A DNA stretch of 64,000 bases from Paenibacillus sp. FSL H8-0048 (lineage in GTDB: Bacteria > Bacillota > Bacilli > Paenibacillales > Paenibacillaceae): positions 992,001 through 1,056,000 of the forward strand of contig NZ_JBBODF010000001.1 of assembly GCF_038002825.1 (NCBI RefSeq), read 5' to 3'. The notes beneath the pieces were generated by a model. That model worked only from the letters and a program-made list of their open reading frames with translations, was not told the origin of the DNA and did not search any database. The translations under genes were made by a program, and so were the position numbers. Positions 18,401-26,891 of the stretch are shown here, one piece after another (positions within the stretch are counted from its first letter, which is position 1; the number at the start of each line of letters is the position of its first letter).

Positions 18401-19949
18401 GAGCGGCGGCCGGTGAGTGGGCGGCTTCCTGTCCGTGGCGGGAAGCGAACACACCCAGATCCTCTGTGTACTGACGGATCATGGCTGTTAATTCCTGCAG
18501 CTTTCCATCCAGTCTGCCAAGCTCCAGCAGTAATTCCTCCCGGCCCTTGCGCAGAATCTGCTCTTCCGCTGCATGGGACTGCTGCTGCGCGCTGTAGAAG
18601 AGACTCTTCTTCTGCCATAGCCGGTATACCTGCTCCCACTGTACCCGCAGTTCCTGCTTGGCTCCCTGAATGACCTCTTGTCGCTCTTTCATCGCAAGCG
18701 ACCCCTCGATGGCTTCAATCTCCTTCTGCCACTGCTCCATCTGACGGAGCTGCAGCTTGCGCCGGGCCAGATAATGGGCGACCTCCAGCGACTTCTCTCT
18801 CTGCTTCGACTCTTCCAGACGCTGCTTGGCCCGTGTCTGATTGTCCGAGACCGCTCTGAAGTGCTCCTGCTTGCCGTCATGCTCTTCCTTCAGCCGCAGG
18901 TACTTCAGATTATCGCTCTCGAATCTGAGCGTCTTCGCTTCCATATAATGTCCGGCCAGCTCATCCGCCGCTTTGCGGCGCTTGTCTTCCGCCTGCTTCA
19001 GTTCATCATGAATAACAGTATAGAGCTGCGCGCCTAGCCGTTCAGTCTCCCGGAAGCTGAGGTCCGCCTCCGTTCCAAGTTTTACCGCTTCATACAGAGG
19101 AGCCGCAAGAGAGGTGAACTCGGCAAAAGCCCGCTCGCGCTGCTCCAGCATCGGCAGCCGCTGTGCAACCGTAGCGGTATCCACGAACATCCGCTGAAGC
19201 GAGCCTTCATCCTCGCGCAGGCTCCCTCCCAGACTGGAACCGATCTCTGGAATAATCAGCCGCTCGAAAAGATTATGATTAGTGAAGGCGTCATTTTTCT
19301 GGAAATAGCCCTTGATGCCGCCCTCTTCCCCGTTAATTCTGCGCATGTTGCGCCATTCATCGATATGAATATCATGCTCAGCCAGGTAGGCATAGTATTT
19401 CTTCAGATCGGAGCTGCTGCTGCCGTAGACATTAATCTCACCCCGCCGCTCCCGTACAAACTGCTGAACTGCTTCGAAGCTCGCAGGAGTGTTCAGCTCG
19501 TGATCATACAAGGGCAGGGTGGAGAGTGTAAGCTCAGCCATCTCCTCATATTTGAGCAGCGCGTACAGCAGATAATCGACTTTGATCTCAAGCTGGTCCA
19601 TGGAATGCTGGGCCGTCATCGCGATCCCGGTGGTGATATACTCCGTCCGCTCTTTATCGTCAAGCCTCCATTCGATGGCCACATGGAAGGTGTAGGGCTT
19701 CAGCTGTTTTTTGTGATTATGGAAGAAGGCCTCGACCTGGTTCTCATTATCCTTACCCCAGGCGGCTCTAGGCATCAGCAACTGGAAAATCGATTGCAGC
19801 AGTACGCCCTTTCCCCCGCCGTTCATCAGCGTAATCAGGGTATTGGCCGGGCCTTCTTCATTACACAGATCGAGGATCATATCCTCATATTTCTTCAGCA
19901 TCTTCTCGTACTTCAGTCCGGCGATGCGGATTCGCTCAATGCGCGGCAT
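15426..19949 (-). CDS. jetC: Wadjet JetC, SMC/MukB-like ATPase
   Basis: About 1507 residues. This is the motor of a Wadjet complex, which extrudes DNA loops and marks closed circular plasmids for cleavage. The N-terminal head has a P-loop-like NGGGKG at 43-48. Long coiled coils rich in Glu/Gln/Leu/Arg surround a hinge-like globular part at about 650-770. The C-terminal head has the signature GSGGQRQS at about 1394-1401 and Walker B VFLYDNPFGEM at about 1427-1437. Two positions differ from textbook SMC: Gly instead of Ser/Thr after the P-loop Lys, and Asn instead of Glu after the Walker B Asp. I chose the ATG at 19949 because AGGAGGGG precedes it; the upstream in-frame start lacks one. It overlaps the end of jetB by 14 bp. 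Confidence 0.88.
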   Translation of the reverse strand: MPRIERIRIAGLKYEKMLKKYEDMILDLCNEEGPANTLITLMNGGGKGVLLQSIFQLLMPRAAWGKDNENQVEAFFHNHKKQLKPYTFHVAIEWRLDDKERTEYITTGIAMTAQHSMDQLEIKVDYLLYALLKYEEMAELTLSTLPLYDHELNTPASFEAVQQFVRERRGEINVYGSSSSDLKKYYAYLAEHDIHIDEWRNMRRINGEEGGIKGYFQKNDAFTNHNLFERLIIPEIGSSLGGSLREDEGSLQRMFVDTATVAQRLPMLEQRERAFAEFTSLAAPLYEAVKLGTEADLSFRETERLGAQLYTVIHDELKQAEDKRRKAADELAGHYMEAKTLRFESDNLKYLRLKEEHDGKQEHFRAVSDNQTRAKQRLEESKQREKSLEVAHYLARRKLQLRQMEQWQKEIEAIEGSLAMKERQEVIQGAKQELRVQWEQVYRLWQKKSLFYSAQQQSHAAEEQILRKGREELLLELGRLDGKLQELTAMIRQYTEDLGVFASRHGQEAAHSPAAALQRALIAARGLSEQMDALNEQRKTAEDQKQLLHTQHTRLAEKLLGAEVQAEELTGRIEAQMNKESQLWSQLVVLLEMYEEHQLLGATALFEAKPLIQERFIRRLEDTEQQTKRLRRDYYQQLLDVELQHEAYWLPNHDIVTVKDTLDALKISSMTGTMYLNDQPYLVREEELERHPLLPYGLIVTKREAAKLKPELLKELLLKAPVPIFVREEMAEGGTDAFLLLAHQGPQMVLQPDHFQDWKRGMASRLREQEEELQAQEAYLAKLRSARQEYERLHQGEHTASLRVRQKSAEILLQELRSQLNEMNAEQARYEEVLAGISRDLSACEADKSEQEARAAALREWNERSRKHEQNYTDKHKSVEQKNNLSKEIAVKDQQLSRLKAEMDSLALQREKWIGDARYSIFPRLQNWFPDIEFPGESAGAKVQDADTGADAKADEAAADEGLNETVQDKLLQLLSTAESLQQSLSQNELEIRTRTAQIKAAREQLAELEAAVQQVDAGWPSAPEPQDSPDMIQSARVRQKSDTMILDEDYQQLRDSFIRCQTELDSLHKELGKSEKAIKEKHERTVELWHDPLEQKEEEISLRVRENEHLLNNSKQALASLDQWLLILGNQSRIMDTHVEHRAPLREVPEELQLSVRESCETLVEDWLQRSKESRSQRAEVSRKVKEEKTGLSGKVAKSGWNAELETKIQERLNNVHWDDFAIALQVLDSMLQSSRDQMESIRSDKEDMELSRKLWVGRAAKRVVQIVDILKRMERRMIIHNENGHAFPLVKLNYKNINVPRTTDDIEPLVSEYFNRCISSLLERFPKMEQVPASAVRELINDGRMVYAALQNRFPVLQVYKPVTENYFLYAAPEDYHYSDWEVINRGALDEAVGSGGQRQSVQLLVAMMIMTHKRVNRENKGWTVFLYDNPFGEMVSNNVLDPVFEISKALKFQWLIVTPPELVKNDVSIRFGVYWQLYFGGDKGDALDSTLVKGGRKLIPASLF

Positions 19950-20694
19950 GGGCTTTCCCCTCCTGTTCGCTAAGCGTCCGGCCAACCAGAGCCTTCAGCT
20001 CTTTGTACCGGTCCACATCATGGTAGAGATAACGCATCCGCTCGTACAGCTCTTCTCTTGGGAAAATGCGCTTCTCATTCTCGGAAATGAACACCAGATG
20101 CTCCTCCTCCAGCAGCTTCATTCCTTCGTGGATGAGGCCAATCCGGGAGCCTGCGCCGCGGGTCAGCGAGTCCCCCTCCTCCTGGCTGCGGGTCTGCATA
20201 TAGAGACTGGTCCACACTCTGTGCATCGCCTGGATATCCAGCCGCCACTGCTTGCTGAAGCTGCCGTCTTCATCCATGCCTATCCAGCCCTGGAACAGCT
20301 CGGATACCTGATCCGACAACTGAATATAGGACATGCTGTCCTGTCCCGGCTTGAAGTGCTGCTCATCCTGATCCATCTCCGCCAGGAAGACGAGGATTAT
20401 AACGTTAATGATATGTAGATGCGTCTTGCGCTCTATCCGTGAATATTTATTGCGCAGCTGAGTGAAGTTGCTGGCGAACCCGGAGCCGATCGGACTCACG
20501 AGCAGGTGCAGGCGGTGACCGGAATTCATAATCCGGCAGCCGGCTTCTTTGGCTACATATTGCAGGGCATCATAAGCAGCGGTATCCTGCAGACATTCGG
20601 CGGCAGCGGGATCATCCAGCGGAATCACCTTGCGGCGAAGCAGGTCGAAGAACAGCCGGGAAGCCTGCTGAACTTGCTCTAGGGAATAACTCAT
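19936..20694 (-). CDS. jetB: Wadjet JetB (MukE-like; DUF6063-type)
   Basis: A 252-residue soluble protein, the probable winged-helix subunit that bridges the JetA kleisin and the JetC heads. Visible features: a helical N-terminus (EQVQQASRLFFDLLRRKVI), LHLLVSPIGSGFASNFTQLRNKYSR-type segment at about 78-100, and a long C-terminal helical region with RIFPREELYERMRYLYHD. Assignment rests on its place between jetA and jetC and on resemblance to DUF6063 proteins as I remember them. The jetA stop is 12 bp upstream and the gene's 3' end overlaps jetC by 14 bp, so translation is coupled. The ribosome site is weak (AGTGAG), as expected for a coupled gene. Confidence 0.8.
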   Translation of the reverse strand: MSYSLEQVQQASRLFFDLLRRKVIPLDDPAAAECLQDTAAYDALQYVAKEAGCRIMNSGHRLHLLVSPIGSGFASNFTQLRNKYSRIERKTHLHIINVIILVFLAEMDQDEQHFKPGQDSMSYIQLSDQVSELFQGWIGMDEDGSFSKQWRLDIQAMHRVWTSLYMQTRSQEEGDSLTRGAGSRIGLIHEGMKLLEEEHLVFISENEKRIFPREELYERMRYLYHDVDRYKELKALVGRTLSEQEGKAHAAH

Positions 20695-20706
20695 ATCCGA
20701 ATCATC

Positions 20707-22212
20707 TCACTTCTCTACTATATTAATGGTATAAGGGCTGATCTCAAGGCCGGGGATACGTATGCTGCCCTGCTGCTGTGCAGAGATGGTGGTCCGCAGC
20801 CTTGTGCCGCGCAGCACCGCAAGCTCCGGGTGTTCCAGCATCAGCCGCTGCAGCAGCTTCTGGCATTCGTCTGCCACGCCGTGGCCCTCCGCTTCCTGCT
20901 CCTCGACAGTAATTACGGTATGGAAAAATTGCACCCACAAATCCACGGCATCCGGACAATCCGCCCAGCGCCGCTGCTCCTGCTCCGTGAACGCTTCCGC
21001 AGTGAAGGTGAAGCTGCCTTGCGCAGCCACTCCGGCTATGACGGGCAGCCACAGCTCACATACCTCGGTCCAGGGAATATCTCTGGGCACATAATGGATA
21101 TCCTCTTCTTCTCCGGCTTCCTCCGGCGCATCCTGGGTATCCTCCGGCAGGAAGCCGACCTCCTGCTCTTCCCAGGCCCAGGCCAGCGGATAGATGAAAT
21201 CCTGGCTGGGCGAGAACAGCCCGCTGATCAGCGTCTCCAGGCTATCCCCATCCCGCAGCCCTTCCGGCTTCACCCATTCCTCCCATACATGAGTGCGGAA
21301 GTTGAAGCCCGCTGCTCCCCAGAATAGCTCCGGGAAGTTCAGCCGCAGATTCGTCTCCGCTTCGAAGATGCTCAGCACGACCTCGGCCAGCTCATCATGC
21401 ACCCGCCGGGACAGCTCGACCCGTTCGGAGAGCTGACGCAGCTCATTGAAATCAATGACATCCTTCTCATCATTGGCCAGCCGGGCCAGCGAGCGGTGGA
21501 TATTATCGAAATGCTTGCGTTCCTCGTCAAATTGCCGGTGGATCTCCTCCAGCCGCTCATGCCGCTGGTTACCGTATTCGCTGAAGATATGCTTCGGATT
21601 ACGGCGCAGCGCGTTGCGGTACTCCTGCTGCTGCTGGGTCATTTTGCGCACGCGGGAGATCAGCTCATTCACATCCTGCATCGCCCGGGTAACCCGACCA
21701 TGCTTGATATGCATCTGAATCTCCAGCAGCTTGATGCTGACCTGGAACTCGTCGATAATCTCGTGGCTCATGAAGATCAGCTCCATCGCATACTCGGAGA
21801 GCCGGTAGATGGTCGTCCCGTTCTCTTGCCAGCTGATACGTGTGGCATCCTCATCCACGGTGAAATACTTGTATTTCTGGACCCCGATCTGCCGGGTGTG
21901 GTCATCGTAATAATGGGCCTCGAAATCCCCGCCGCTGCCGCTCCACAGAAGTCCGTCTATCAGCCGTTCGACCGATTCCGGGCTGCCTGACTTCGCTTTG
22001 CCGAAGCGCTCCAGCGAGCTCCAGGCCAGATCCACGAGATCCTCCCTGGCCCGCTGTTCATTGGATTCCAGCTCCAGATAATAGACCTGCAGCAGCACAC
22101 TAAGGGCAATCATTTCCTTATACGGCTGCAGCTCACCCAGATTCATGCCTGCACCCAGACTCCATAAGGGGTTCAGCCGCTTGTTCCGTTCTCCGAAATC
22201 ATTCCAGTTCAT
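20707..22212 (-). CDS. jetA: Wadjet JetA (kleisin, MukF-like)
   Basis: A 501-residue protein with no enzyme motif. An N-terminal helical domain holds a winged-helix-like stretch (residues 1-160), a central coiled coil covers about 160-290 (MQDVNELISRVRKM, then HRQFDEERKHFDNIHRSL), and the C-terminal domain is acidic (about 300-501, with EEAGEEEDI). This is the layout of a MukF/kleisin subunit that closes the SMC ring. The identification comes mainly from the operon: its ATG overlaps the jetD stop by 4 bp (ATGA) and jetB follows 12 bp downstream. It may belong to the DUF5716-type JetA group found in Firmicutes; an alignment would settle this. Confidence 0.8.
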   Translation of the reverse strand: MNWNDFGERNKRLNPLWSLGAGMNLGELQPYKEMIALSVLLQVYYLELESNEQRAREDLVDLAWSSLERFGKAKSGSPESVERLIDGLLWSGSGGDFEAHYYDDHTRQIGVQKYKYFTVDEDATRISWQENGTTIYRLSEYAMELIFMSHEIIDEFQVSIKLLEIQMHIKHGRVTRAMQDVNELISRVRKMTQQQQEYRNALRRNPKHIFSEYGNQRHERLEEIHRQFDEERKHFDNIHRSLARLANDEKDVIDFNELRQLSERVELSRRVHDELAEVVLSIFEAETNLRLNFPELFWGAAGFNFRTHVWEEWVKPEGLRDGDSLETLISGLFSPSQDFIYPLAWAWEEQEVGFLPEDTQDAPEEAGEEEDIHYVPRDIPWTEVCELWLPVIAGVAAQGSFTFTAEAFTEQEQRRWADCPDAVDLWVQFFHTVITVEEQEAEGHGVADECQKLLQRLMLEHPELAVLRGTRLRTTISAQQQGSIRIPGLEISPYTINIVEK

Positions 22213-23288
22213 GCTCTTGCCAACCTCGCCATCACTTCATAATTTAAGACTTCCTGCGGAATCCTCTTGTTCTCAGTCAGCAGGGTATTCATACACAGCA
22301 GCAGTTCGGGAATAGCTGAGAACTCCTGACGCACCCGCTCCAGATAAGGCGGAGGACAGTCTGTTTGTTCTTTGACATAATCGTACCGCCGATTGGCGTT
22401 GCTATGCATGGAAAGGTACACTGGCAATGCCAGTTTCATGTTCAGCTCCGGGTAGTCCAGCTTCAGTTTGCCGTAGATCTCCCAGCCCTTCTTGTCCATA
22501 TCGCCCACATAGAACAGCGCTGGTTCAAGGGGATCAATGCCCTGTTCCTCCAAAAAATGCAGGCTGCTGACGACCTTCCAGCCTTTACCATAGATCAGCA
22601 TATCGGGGTGCATTCCACATACCGTAAGCCCATTTTGTATCAGGTTTTTGGCGGAGTGGTAGAAAGAGAGGTTCTCTGAGATGAGAATACGGTCTACAGG
22701 CCTGCCCGGCATACGGAATGACCCGAAATCTTCACGTACAATCTCGGCTCGGAGCAGCTCCAGATTCATGCCCTTTCTGGATAGCAATTGCTTGCCTTCT
22801 GGCCCAGCCAAATATTTCTCCTGATCAAAAAGCTCCAGCGAGCGTTCCTCACGCGTAATTAGCTTCCTGTCTTCTGCTGTAAGCAAAAATTCATAAATCC
22901 GTTCTATGTAATCCCATGTGTGTGCCGTCTGCGCTTCGGGATGATTCCTGTAATAATCCAGATTCAGCCCTTTCGCGCCGATGACCCGCATCATGGCCGT
23001 CTCGCTCCATTTAGCCTGAGAGGAAGCAGGTACAGTCAGCCAATAGGCTTCTTCCAAATCTGTGGATGAAAATTTTACTTTTTTGATTATAGGTATCAGG
23101 TATCCGTCTGCCACCAATGCTTCAATTCCGTATTTAAGCGCTGATCGACCATCTGCTTCGTTATAATCTCCCGGATACTCGAAGGATTCAATTATCGCTT
23201 TTTCAAGCTCCGCCAGCTTAAATCGTCTTCTGGCCCGGTGAGATTTCCTGAACTTGCACTCAATAACTTCCTGAATCCGCTGTTTCAT
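22209..23288 (-). CDS. jetD: Wadjet JetD, Toprim nuclease subunit
   Basis: About 359 residues. JetD is the nuclease of Wadjet, related to topoisomerase VI subunit A, and cuts DNA once the JetABC motor has sensed a small circle. The N-terminal half is helical with a winged-helix character (LAELEKAIIESFEYP). The C-terminal Toprim domain shows the metal-binding Glu in ILISENLSF (E205) and the DxD pair in FYVGDMDKKGWEIYGKL (D263, D265). All three acidic residues expected for activity are present. I place the start at the ATG at 23288, which has GAGGGTGAT ahead, rather than the frame opening at 23312. It is the first gene of the operon, with a 4-bp overlap into jetA. Confidence 0.88.
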   Translation of the reverse strand: MKQRIQEVIECKFRKSHRARRRFKLAELEKAIIESFEYPGDYNEADGRSALKYGIEALVADGYLIPIIKKVKFSSTDLEEAYWLTVPASSQAKWSETAMMRVIGAKGLNLDYYRNHPEAQTAHTWDYIERIYEFLLTAEDRKLITREERSLELFDQEKYLAGPEGKQLLSRKGMNLELLRAEIVREDFGSFRMPGRPVDRILISENLSFYHSAKNLIQNGLTVCGMHPDMLIYGKGWKVVSSLHFLEEQGIDPLEPALFYVGDMDKKGWEIYGKLKLDYPELNMKLALPVYLSMHSNANRRYDYVKEQTDCPPPYLERVRQEFSAIPELLLCMNTLLTENKRIPQEVLNYEVMARLARA

Positions 23289-23432
23289 CCCATCACCCTC
23301 ACAACATAACATAAACCCAAATCCGCACCGCAGGGTGAAATATGGGCCAGAACCTACAGAGATATAGACGTTGTATAAATGCTCAGGCCCCAGAAATAAT
23401 GGGAATGTATGTTTCTATTCTCATGTCTTTCT

Positions 23433-23438
23433 ATTATA
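23433..23438 (-). promoter_or_regulatory. Possible -10 box for the jetDABC operon
   Basis: TATAAT on the minus strand lies about 145 bp before the jetD start. No good -35 box is found at 16-18 bp, so this is tentative. Confidence 0.3.
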
Positions 23439-23603
23439 ACAATGTTTCATAGATATGGCTATTTACAAAATGAATAGAGGAGCCCATGTCAGGACCCCTC
23501 TATGTTATGGCACGAATTCACAGCATGGCGCTAGTATCTTATCAGATTTAAAATAGTGGATCAGACGAAATACCCCTTCAAATTACATCTTTTTTCCAAA
23601 CTG

Positions 23604-23870
23604 GCGTTGTTCTTCAGGGCGTTTGGCTTAGCGTAACGGACTGAAGTGCACTTATTCGGGAAGAAAGTCGCCATTGGGGCGAGTAACGGACTCCACAGGC
23701 CTTATACTTTGCACTTCAGCTCCGAAACGTCTCATAGAGAGACTATAAAGTCGCCTGAGTCCGTTACTCTGCAAAGAGTGGCGTTTTCGTAGGGATAAGA
23801 TCTCTCTGGTCCGTTAAATTTTGTGTTAATAGGACTTTACAACCTTATCCATCCTTTTTAATCTGATGCT
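23604..23870 (-). repeat. Dispersed 267-bp repeat, copy 1
   Basis: Closely matches 45771-46038 over its full length in the same orientation (mostly identical with scattered substitutions and few indels). It contains TAACGGAC at 23634 and 23684 and the reverse complement GTCCGTTA at 23759 and 23809, each pair 50 bp apart. Longer inverted matches include GAGTAACGGACTC with GAGTCCGTTACTC, and CTGAAGTGC with GCACTTCAG. It ends 3 bp past the GNAT stop codon. Confidence 0.9.
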
Positions 23871-23873
23871 CTA

Positions 23874-24470
23874 CTATTTGTATTTCTCATTCACTAGATA
23901 TAGCAGATTCTGCTTCACCGCAGGCCATTCCTCATCGATAATACTGTACAGCACATTGTCCATAACAGTACCGTCAGCGGTGATCCGGTGCTTGCGCAGG
24001 ATGCCCTCCAAGGCCGCTCCAATCCGCTCAATGGCCCGCCGTGAGCGCAGATTGTCATTGACAATGGAGAAGTCTACCCAGATCAGCCCCAGCACCTCGA
24101 AGGCATATTGCAGCAAAAGCAGCTTCGACTCCGTATTCACTGCTGTTCTCCAGTAATCCGGGGAGATCCAGGTGCAGCCGATCTCTGCATTACGATGCGT
24201 AAGGTCCAGATGCATTAACCGCGTAGTCCCTACGATCCTGCCGGATGCCTGCTCCACCATTACATAGGGCATATCCTTGCCTGCTGCCTGATTCGAAAGG
24301 GCCGTATTCACCAGCTGTCCTGCCTCTTCCTCTGAGCTGATCCGTCTCCAGGTGTACTCCCAGATCTGCGGATTGTGCAGCACCTTGGTAAGCTCAGGTT
24401 TATGCTCCGCCGTTAAAGGCACAAGCCGGATTACGTTGCCTGTAAGCTGGCCTGCTTCTATTGCTGTCAA
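23874..24470 (-). CDS. RimJ/RimL-type GNAT acetyltransferase
   Basis: A 198-residue acetyltransferase of the RimJ/RimL group, which acetylates protein N-termini or small molecules. Seen: the N-terminal VIRLVPLTAEH, the IGTTRLMHLDLTHRNAEIG-type core (here GRIVGTTRLMHLD ... NAEIGCTWISPDYWRTAVNTE, about 80-115), and NDNLRSRRAIERIGAALEG, the acetyl-CoA binding and closing helix. The usual Q/RxxGxG loop is replaced by WRTAVNTE, as in several members of this subgroup. It starts at TTG after GGGGGAAA. It lies downstream of thrS on the same strand. A dispersed repeat begins directly after its stop. Confidence 0.85.
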   Translation of the reverse strand: MTAIEAGQLTGNVIRLVPLTAEHKPELTKVLHNPQIWEYTWRRISSEEEAGQLVNTALSNQAAGKDMPYVMVEQASGRIVGTTRLMHLDLTHRNAEIGCTWISPDYWRTAVNTESKLLLLQYAFEVLGLIWVDFSIVNDNLRSRRAIERIGAALEGILRKHRITADGTVMDNVLYSIIDEEWPAVKQNLLYLVNEKYK

Positions 24471-24530
24471 CTGATTTCCCCCTATATCTTTTTGTCGGTT
24501 ATCCTTCTCACCTATTAAATATGAAGCGAT

Positions 24531-26444
24531 TTATTCCCATCCGTCAATCTTAGCAGTCAGCTGCTGGATGAACTCCCAGGCGCCCAGTGTGAAAAATGTG
24601 TTCTCCGCACGGCTTCGTACCGAGATGGTGCCGTCATTCTGCTCTTGATCTCCCAGCACCAGCATATAAGGGATTTTCTCCAGCTGAGCTTCACGGATTC
24701 TGTAGCCCAGCTTCTCATTCCGGGAATCTACCTCCACCCGCAGTCCGGCTGTGGCAAGCTGTCTTCTGACCTTCTCAGCATACTCATCATGAACCACAGA
24801 GACTGGCAGCAGCCTGACCTGCACCGGAGACAGCCACAGCGGGAACGCTCCGCTATAGTGCTCTGTAAGAATACCCATGAACCGGTCAATGGAGCCGAAC
24901 ACTGCACGATGGATGACAACCGGACGATGCTTGTTGTTGTCTTCGCCAATATACGTCAGGTCGAACTTCTCAGGCATCTGGAAATCCAGTTGAATGGTAC
25001 CGCATTGCCAGCTCCGCTTCAGGGCATCGAGGACATGGAAATCGATCTTCGGTCCGTAAAAAGCGCCATCTCCTTCATTCACCCGGTATTCGATTCCATT
25101 CTTCTTCAGCACCCGCGCAAGCGACTCTTCTGCCTGATCCCAGAGCTCTTCAGAACCCATATAGTCCTCCGGGCGTGTGGAGAGCTCGACCTTGTATTCG
25201 AATCCGAAGATAGAATAGAACTGATCGATTAGCTCCAGCACCCGCGATATCTCGGATTCAATCTGCTCCGGCAGCACGAACAAGTGGGCGTCATCCTGGC
25301 AAAAGGTACGGACCCGCATCATCCCGTTCAGCGCGCCGGAGGATTCATGGCGGTGCACCTGGCCGTATTCCGCAATGCGGATCGGCAGATCCCGGTAGGA
25401 ACGGAGGCTGTTCTTGTAGATCAGCATGTGTCCCGGACAGTTCATCGGCTTCAGCGCAAAATCTGTCTCATCCACCTTCGTGAAATACATCTCATCCTTG
25501 TAATGATCCCAATGTCCGGACTGCTCCCACAGACGGCGGTTCATCATCAGCGGCGAGCGGACCTCTTCGTACCCGTCGGCACGCTGCAGCTTGCGGGAGA
25601 AATCCTCCAGCGCTGTGCGGATCAGCATCCCTTTGGCCAGGTAGAACGGCATGCCAGGCGCTTCCTCAGAGAACATGAACAAGCCCAGCTCCTTGCCCAG
25701 CTTGCGGTGATCCCGTTTCTTCGCTTCCTCCAGCAGGTGCAGATGCTCTTCAAGTGCCGCAGCACTCAGGAAGGCTGTGCCGTATATCCGCTGAAGCACC
25801 TGATTGTCAGCATCTCCGCGCCAGTATGCACCTGCTACACTAAGCAGCTTGAACGCCTTAATCCGGCCAGTGGAGAGCAGATGCGGCCCCCGGCACAGGT
25901 CCGTGAATTCGCCTTGCTCATACAGGCTGATGACTGCGTCCTCCGGAAGATCCCGGATCAGCTCCAGCTTCAGCGGCTCTTCCAGCTGTTCAAAGAACTG
26001 CACTGCTTCCTCCCGGCTAACCACCCGGCGCCGGATCGGCAGGTTCTCCTTGATGATCTTCCCCATCTCCCGCTCAATCGCAGCAAGATCCTCGCTGGAC
26101 AGAGGCTGGGCAATATCTATATCGTAATAGAAGCCGTCCTCGATCACCGGACCAATGCCCAGCTTCACGTTCCGTTCTCCATAGATCCGTTTGACCGCCT
26201 GGGCCATCACATGGGCTGTGCTGTGTCTGTGAATCATCAGCCCGTCACTGCTGTCCTCCAGGACGATCTCCACGAGGCTGTCCCCTTCAACCGGACAATC
26301 AAGGTCAACGAGATTGCCGTCGATTTTGCCGGCGACCGCCTTCTTCTTCAGACTTACGCTAATCGACTCCGCAATCTGCGCAATTGTGGTGTTACGCGAA
26401 TACCTCCTATTTGCTCCATCCGGCAACTGCACTTGAATTTCCAT
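24531..26444 (-). CDS. thrS: Threonyl-tRNA synthetase
   Basis: About 637 residues, the usual full length. Charges tRNA-Thr. Domains in order: TGS (about 1-62, QVQLPDGANRRYSRNTTIAQI), the alanyl-like editing domain (about 63-220, with HRHSTAHVMAQAVK, the HxxxH pair, and the later TDLCRGPHL), the class II catalytic core (about 240-530, with NCPGHMLIYK, RIAEYGQVHRHE and the C-terminal PVVIHRAVFGSIDRF), and the anticodon-binding domain (about 535-637). I place the start at the ATG at 26444, which has GGAGG upstream, rather than the frame opening 63 bp earlier. A T-box leader precedes it. Confidence 0.97.
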   Translation of the reverse strand: MEIQVQLPDGANRRYSRNTTIAQIAESISVSLKKKAVAGKIDGNLVDLDCPVEGDSLVEIVLEDSSDGLMIHRHSTAHVMAQAVKRIYGERNVKLGIGPVIEDGFYYDIDIAQPLSSEDLAAIEREMGKIIKENLPIRRRVVSREEAVQFFEQLEEPLKLELIRDLPEDAVISLYEQGEFTDLCRGPHLLSTGRIKAFKLLSVAGAYWRGDADNQVLQRIYGTAFLSAAALEEHLHLLEEAKKRDHRKLGKELGLFMFSEEAPGMPFYLAKGMLIRTALEDFSRKLQRADGYEEVRSPLMMNRRLWEQSGHWDHYKDEMYFTKVDETDFALKPMNCPGHMLIYKNSLRSYRDLPIRIAEYGQVHRHESSGALNGMMRVRTFCQDDAHLFVLPEQIESEISRVLELIDQFYSIFGFEYKVELSTRPEDYMGSEELWDQAEESLARVLKKNGIEYRVNEGDGAFYGPKIDFHVLDALKRSWQCGTIQLDFQMPEKFDLTYIGEDNNKHRPVVIHRAVFGSIDRFMGILTEHYSGAFPLWLSPVQVRLLPVSVVHDEYAEKVRRQLATAGLRVEVDSRNEKLGYRIREAQLEKIPYMLVLGDQEQNDGTISVRSRAENTFFTLGAWEFIQQLTAKIDGWE

Positions 26445-26484
26445 GATTATGGCCTCCATTTCTTGAGTGTATATTCGTATATAA

Positions 26485-26808
26485 AAACACAAAAAAACGC
26501 ATCTCATCCCGGAAAGGGACGAGTGCGTCTTAAGCTCGTGGTTCCACCCTAATTCGACTATACGTCACTTCACCCCCGGCTGTTCGGCGGAAATGTGAGC
26601 AGTACAATCCTCATGGCATCCGTTAACGGGGATGGGGCGGTGACATTTACAGCCTCGCTAACAGCAGGAGGGTTCAGTGTCACAGCTATAGAGGGGTAAC
26701 ATCCGGCTGGTCTCTGTAAGAAGCTCTCACCTTGCACTTCTCTCTCTGGTCAGTCCTCACGGGATATCCTGTCTCTGGTCATTGCCTTGGTTATGGTGTT
26801 GCTGGTTA
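26485..26808 (-). promoter_or_regulatory. T-box riboswitch leader of thrS
   Basis: On the minus strand the core AGGGTGGAACCACG lies at 26537-26550. It is followed by a terminator hairpin (ACGCACTCGTCCC ... GGGATGAGATGCGT, 26497-26529) and a T-run. Stem I hallmarks AGAGAGAAGTGC and GGTGAGAGC occur at about 26725-26748. A GTTACCCC stretch could present a Thr ACC specifier codon, but this was not resolved by folding. Confidence 0.92.
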
Positions 26809-26809
26809 C

Positions 26810-26839
26810 ATAATACGCACGGTCTTCGCCGGAAGTCAA
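26810..26839 (-). promoter_or_regulatory. Sigma-A promoter of the thrS T-box transcript
   Basis: The -35 box TTGACT (26834-26839) and -10 box TATTAT (26810-26815) are separated by 18 bp, just before the leader RNA. Confidence 0.75.
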
Positions 26840-26891
26840 TACTGCGCAGCAAAAAACTTAAAATCCGCTTTCCGCTTGACCGCTTAAATCT

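Noticed and set aside
15426..23288. MukBEF chromosome condensin
   Set aside because: A Toprim JetD subunit leads the operon and the ATPase motif set differs from MukB, which fits Wadjet better.
25284..26552. 422-residue ORF antisense to thrS
   Set aside because: Mirror of a highly conserved essential gene; no domain. A GC-rich third-position effect.
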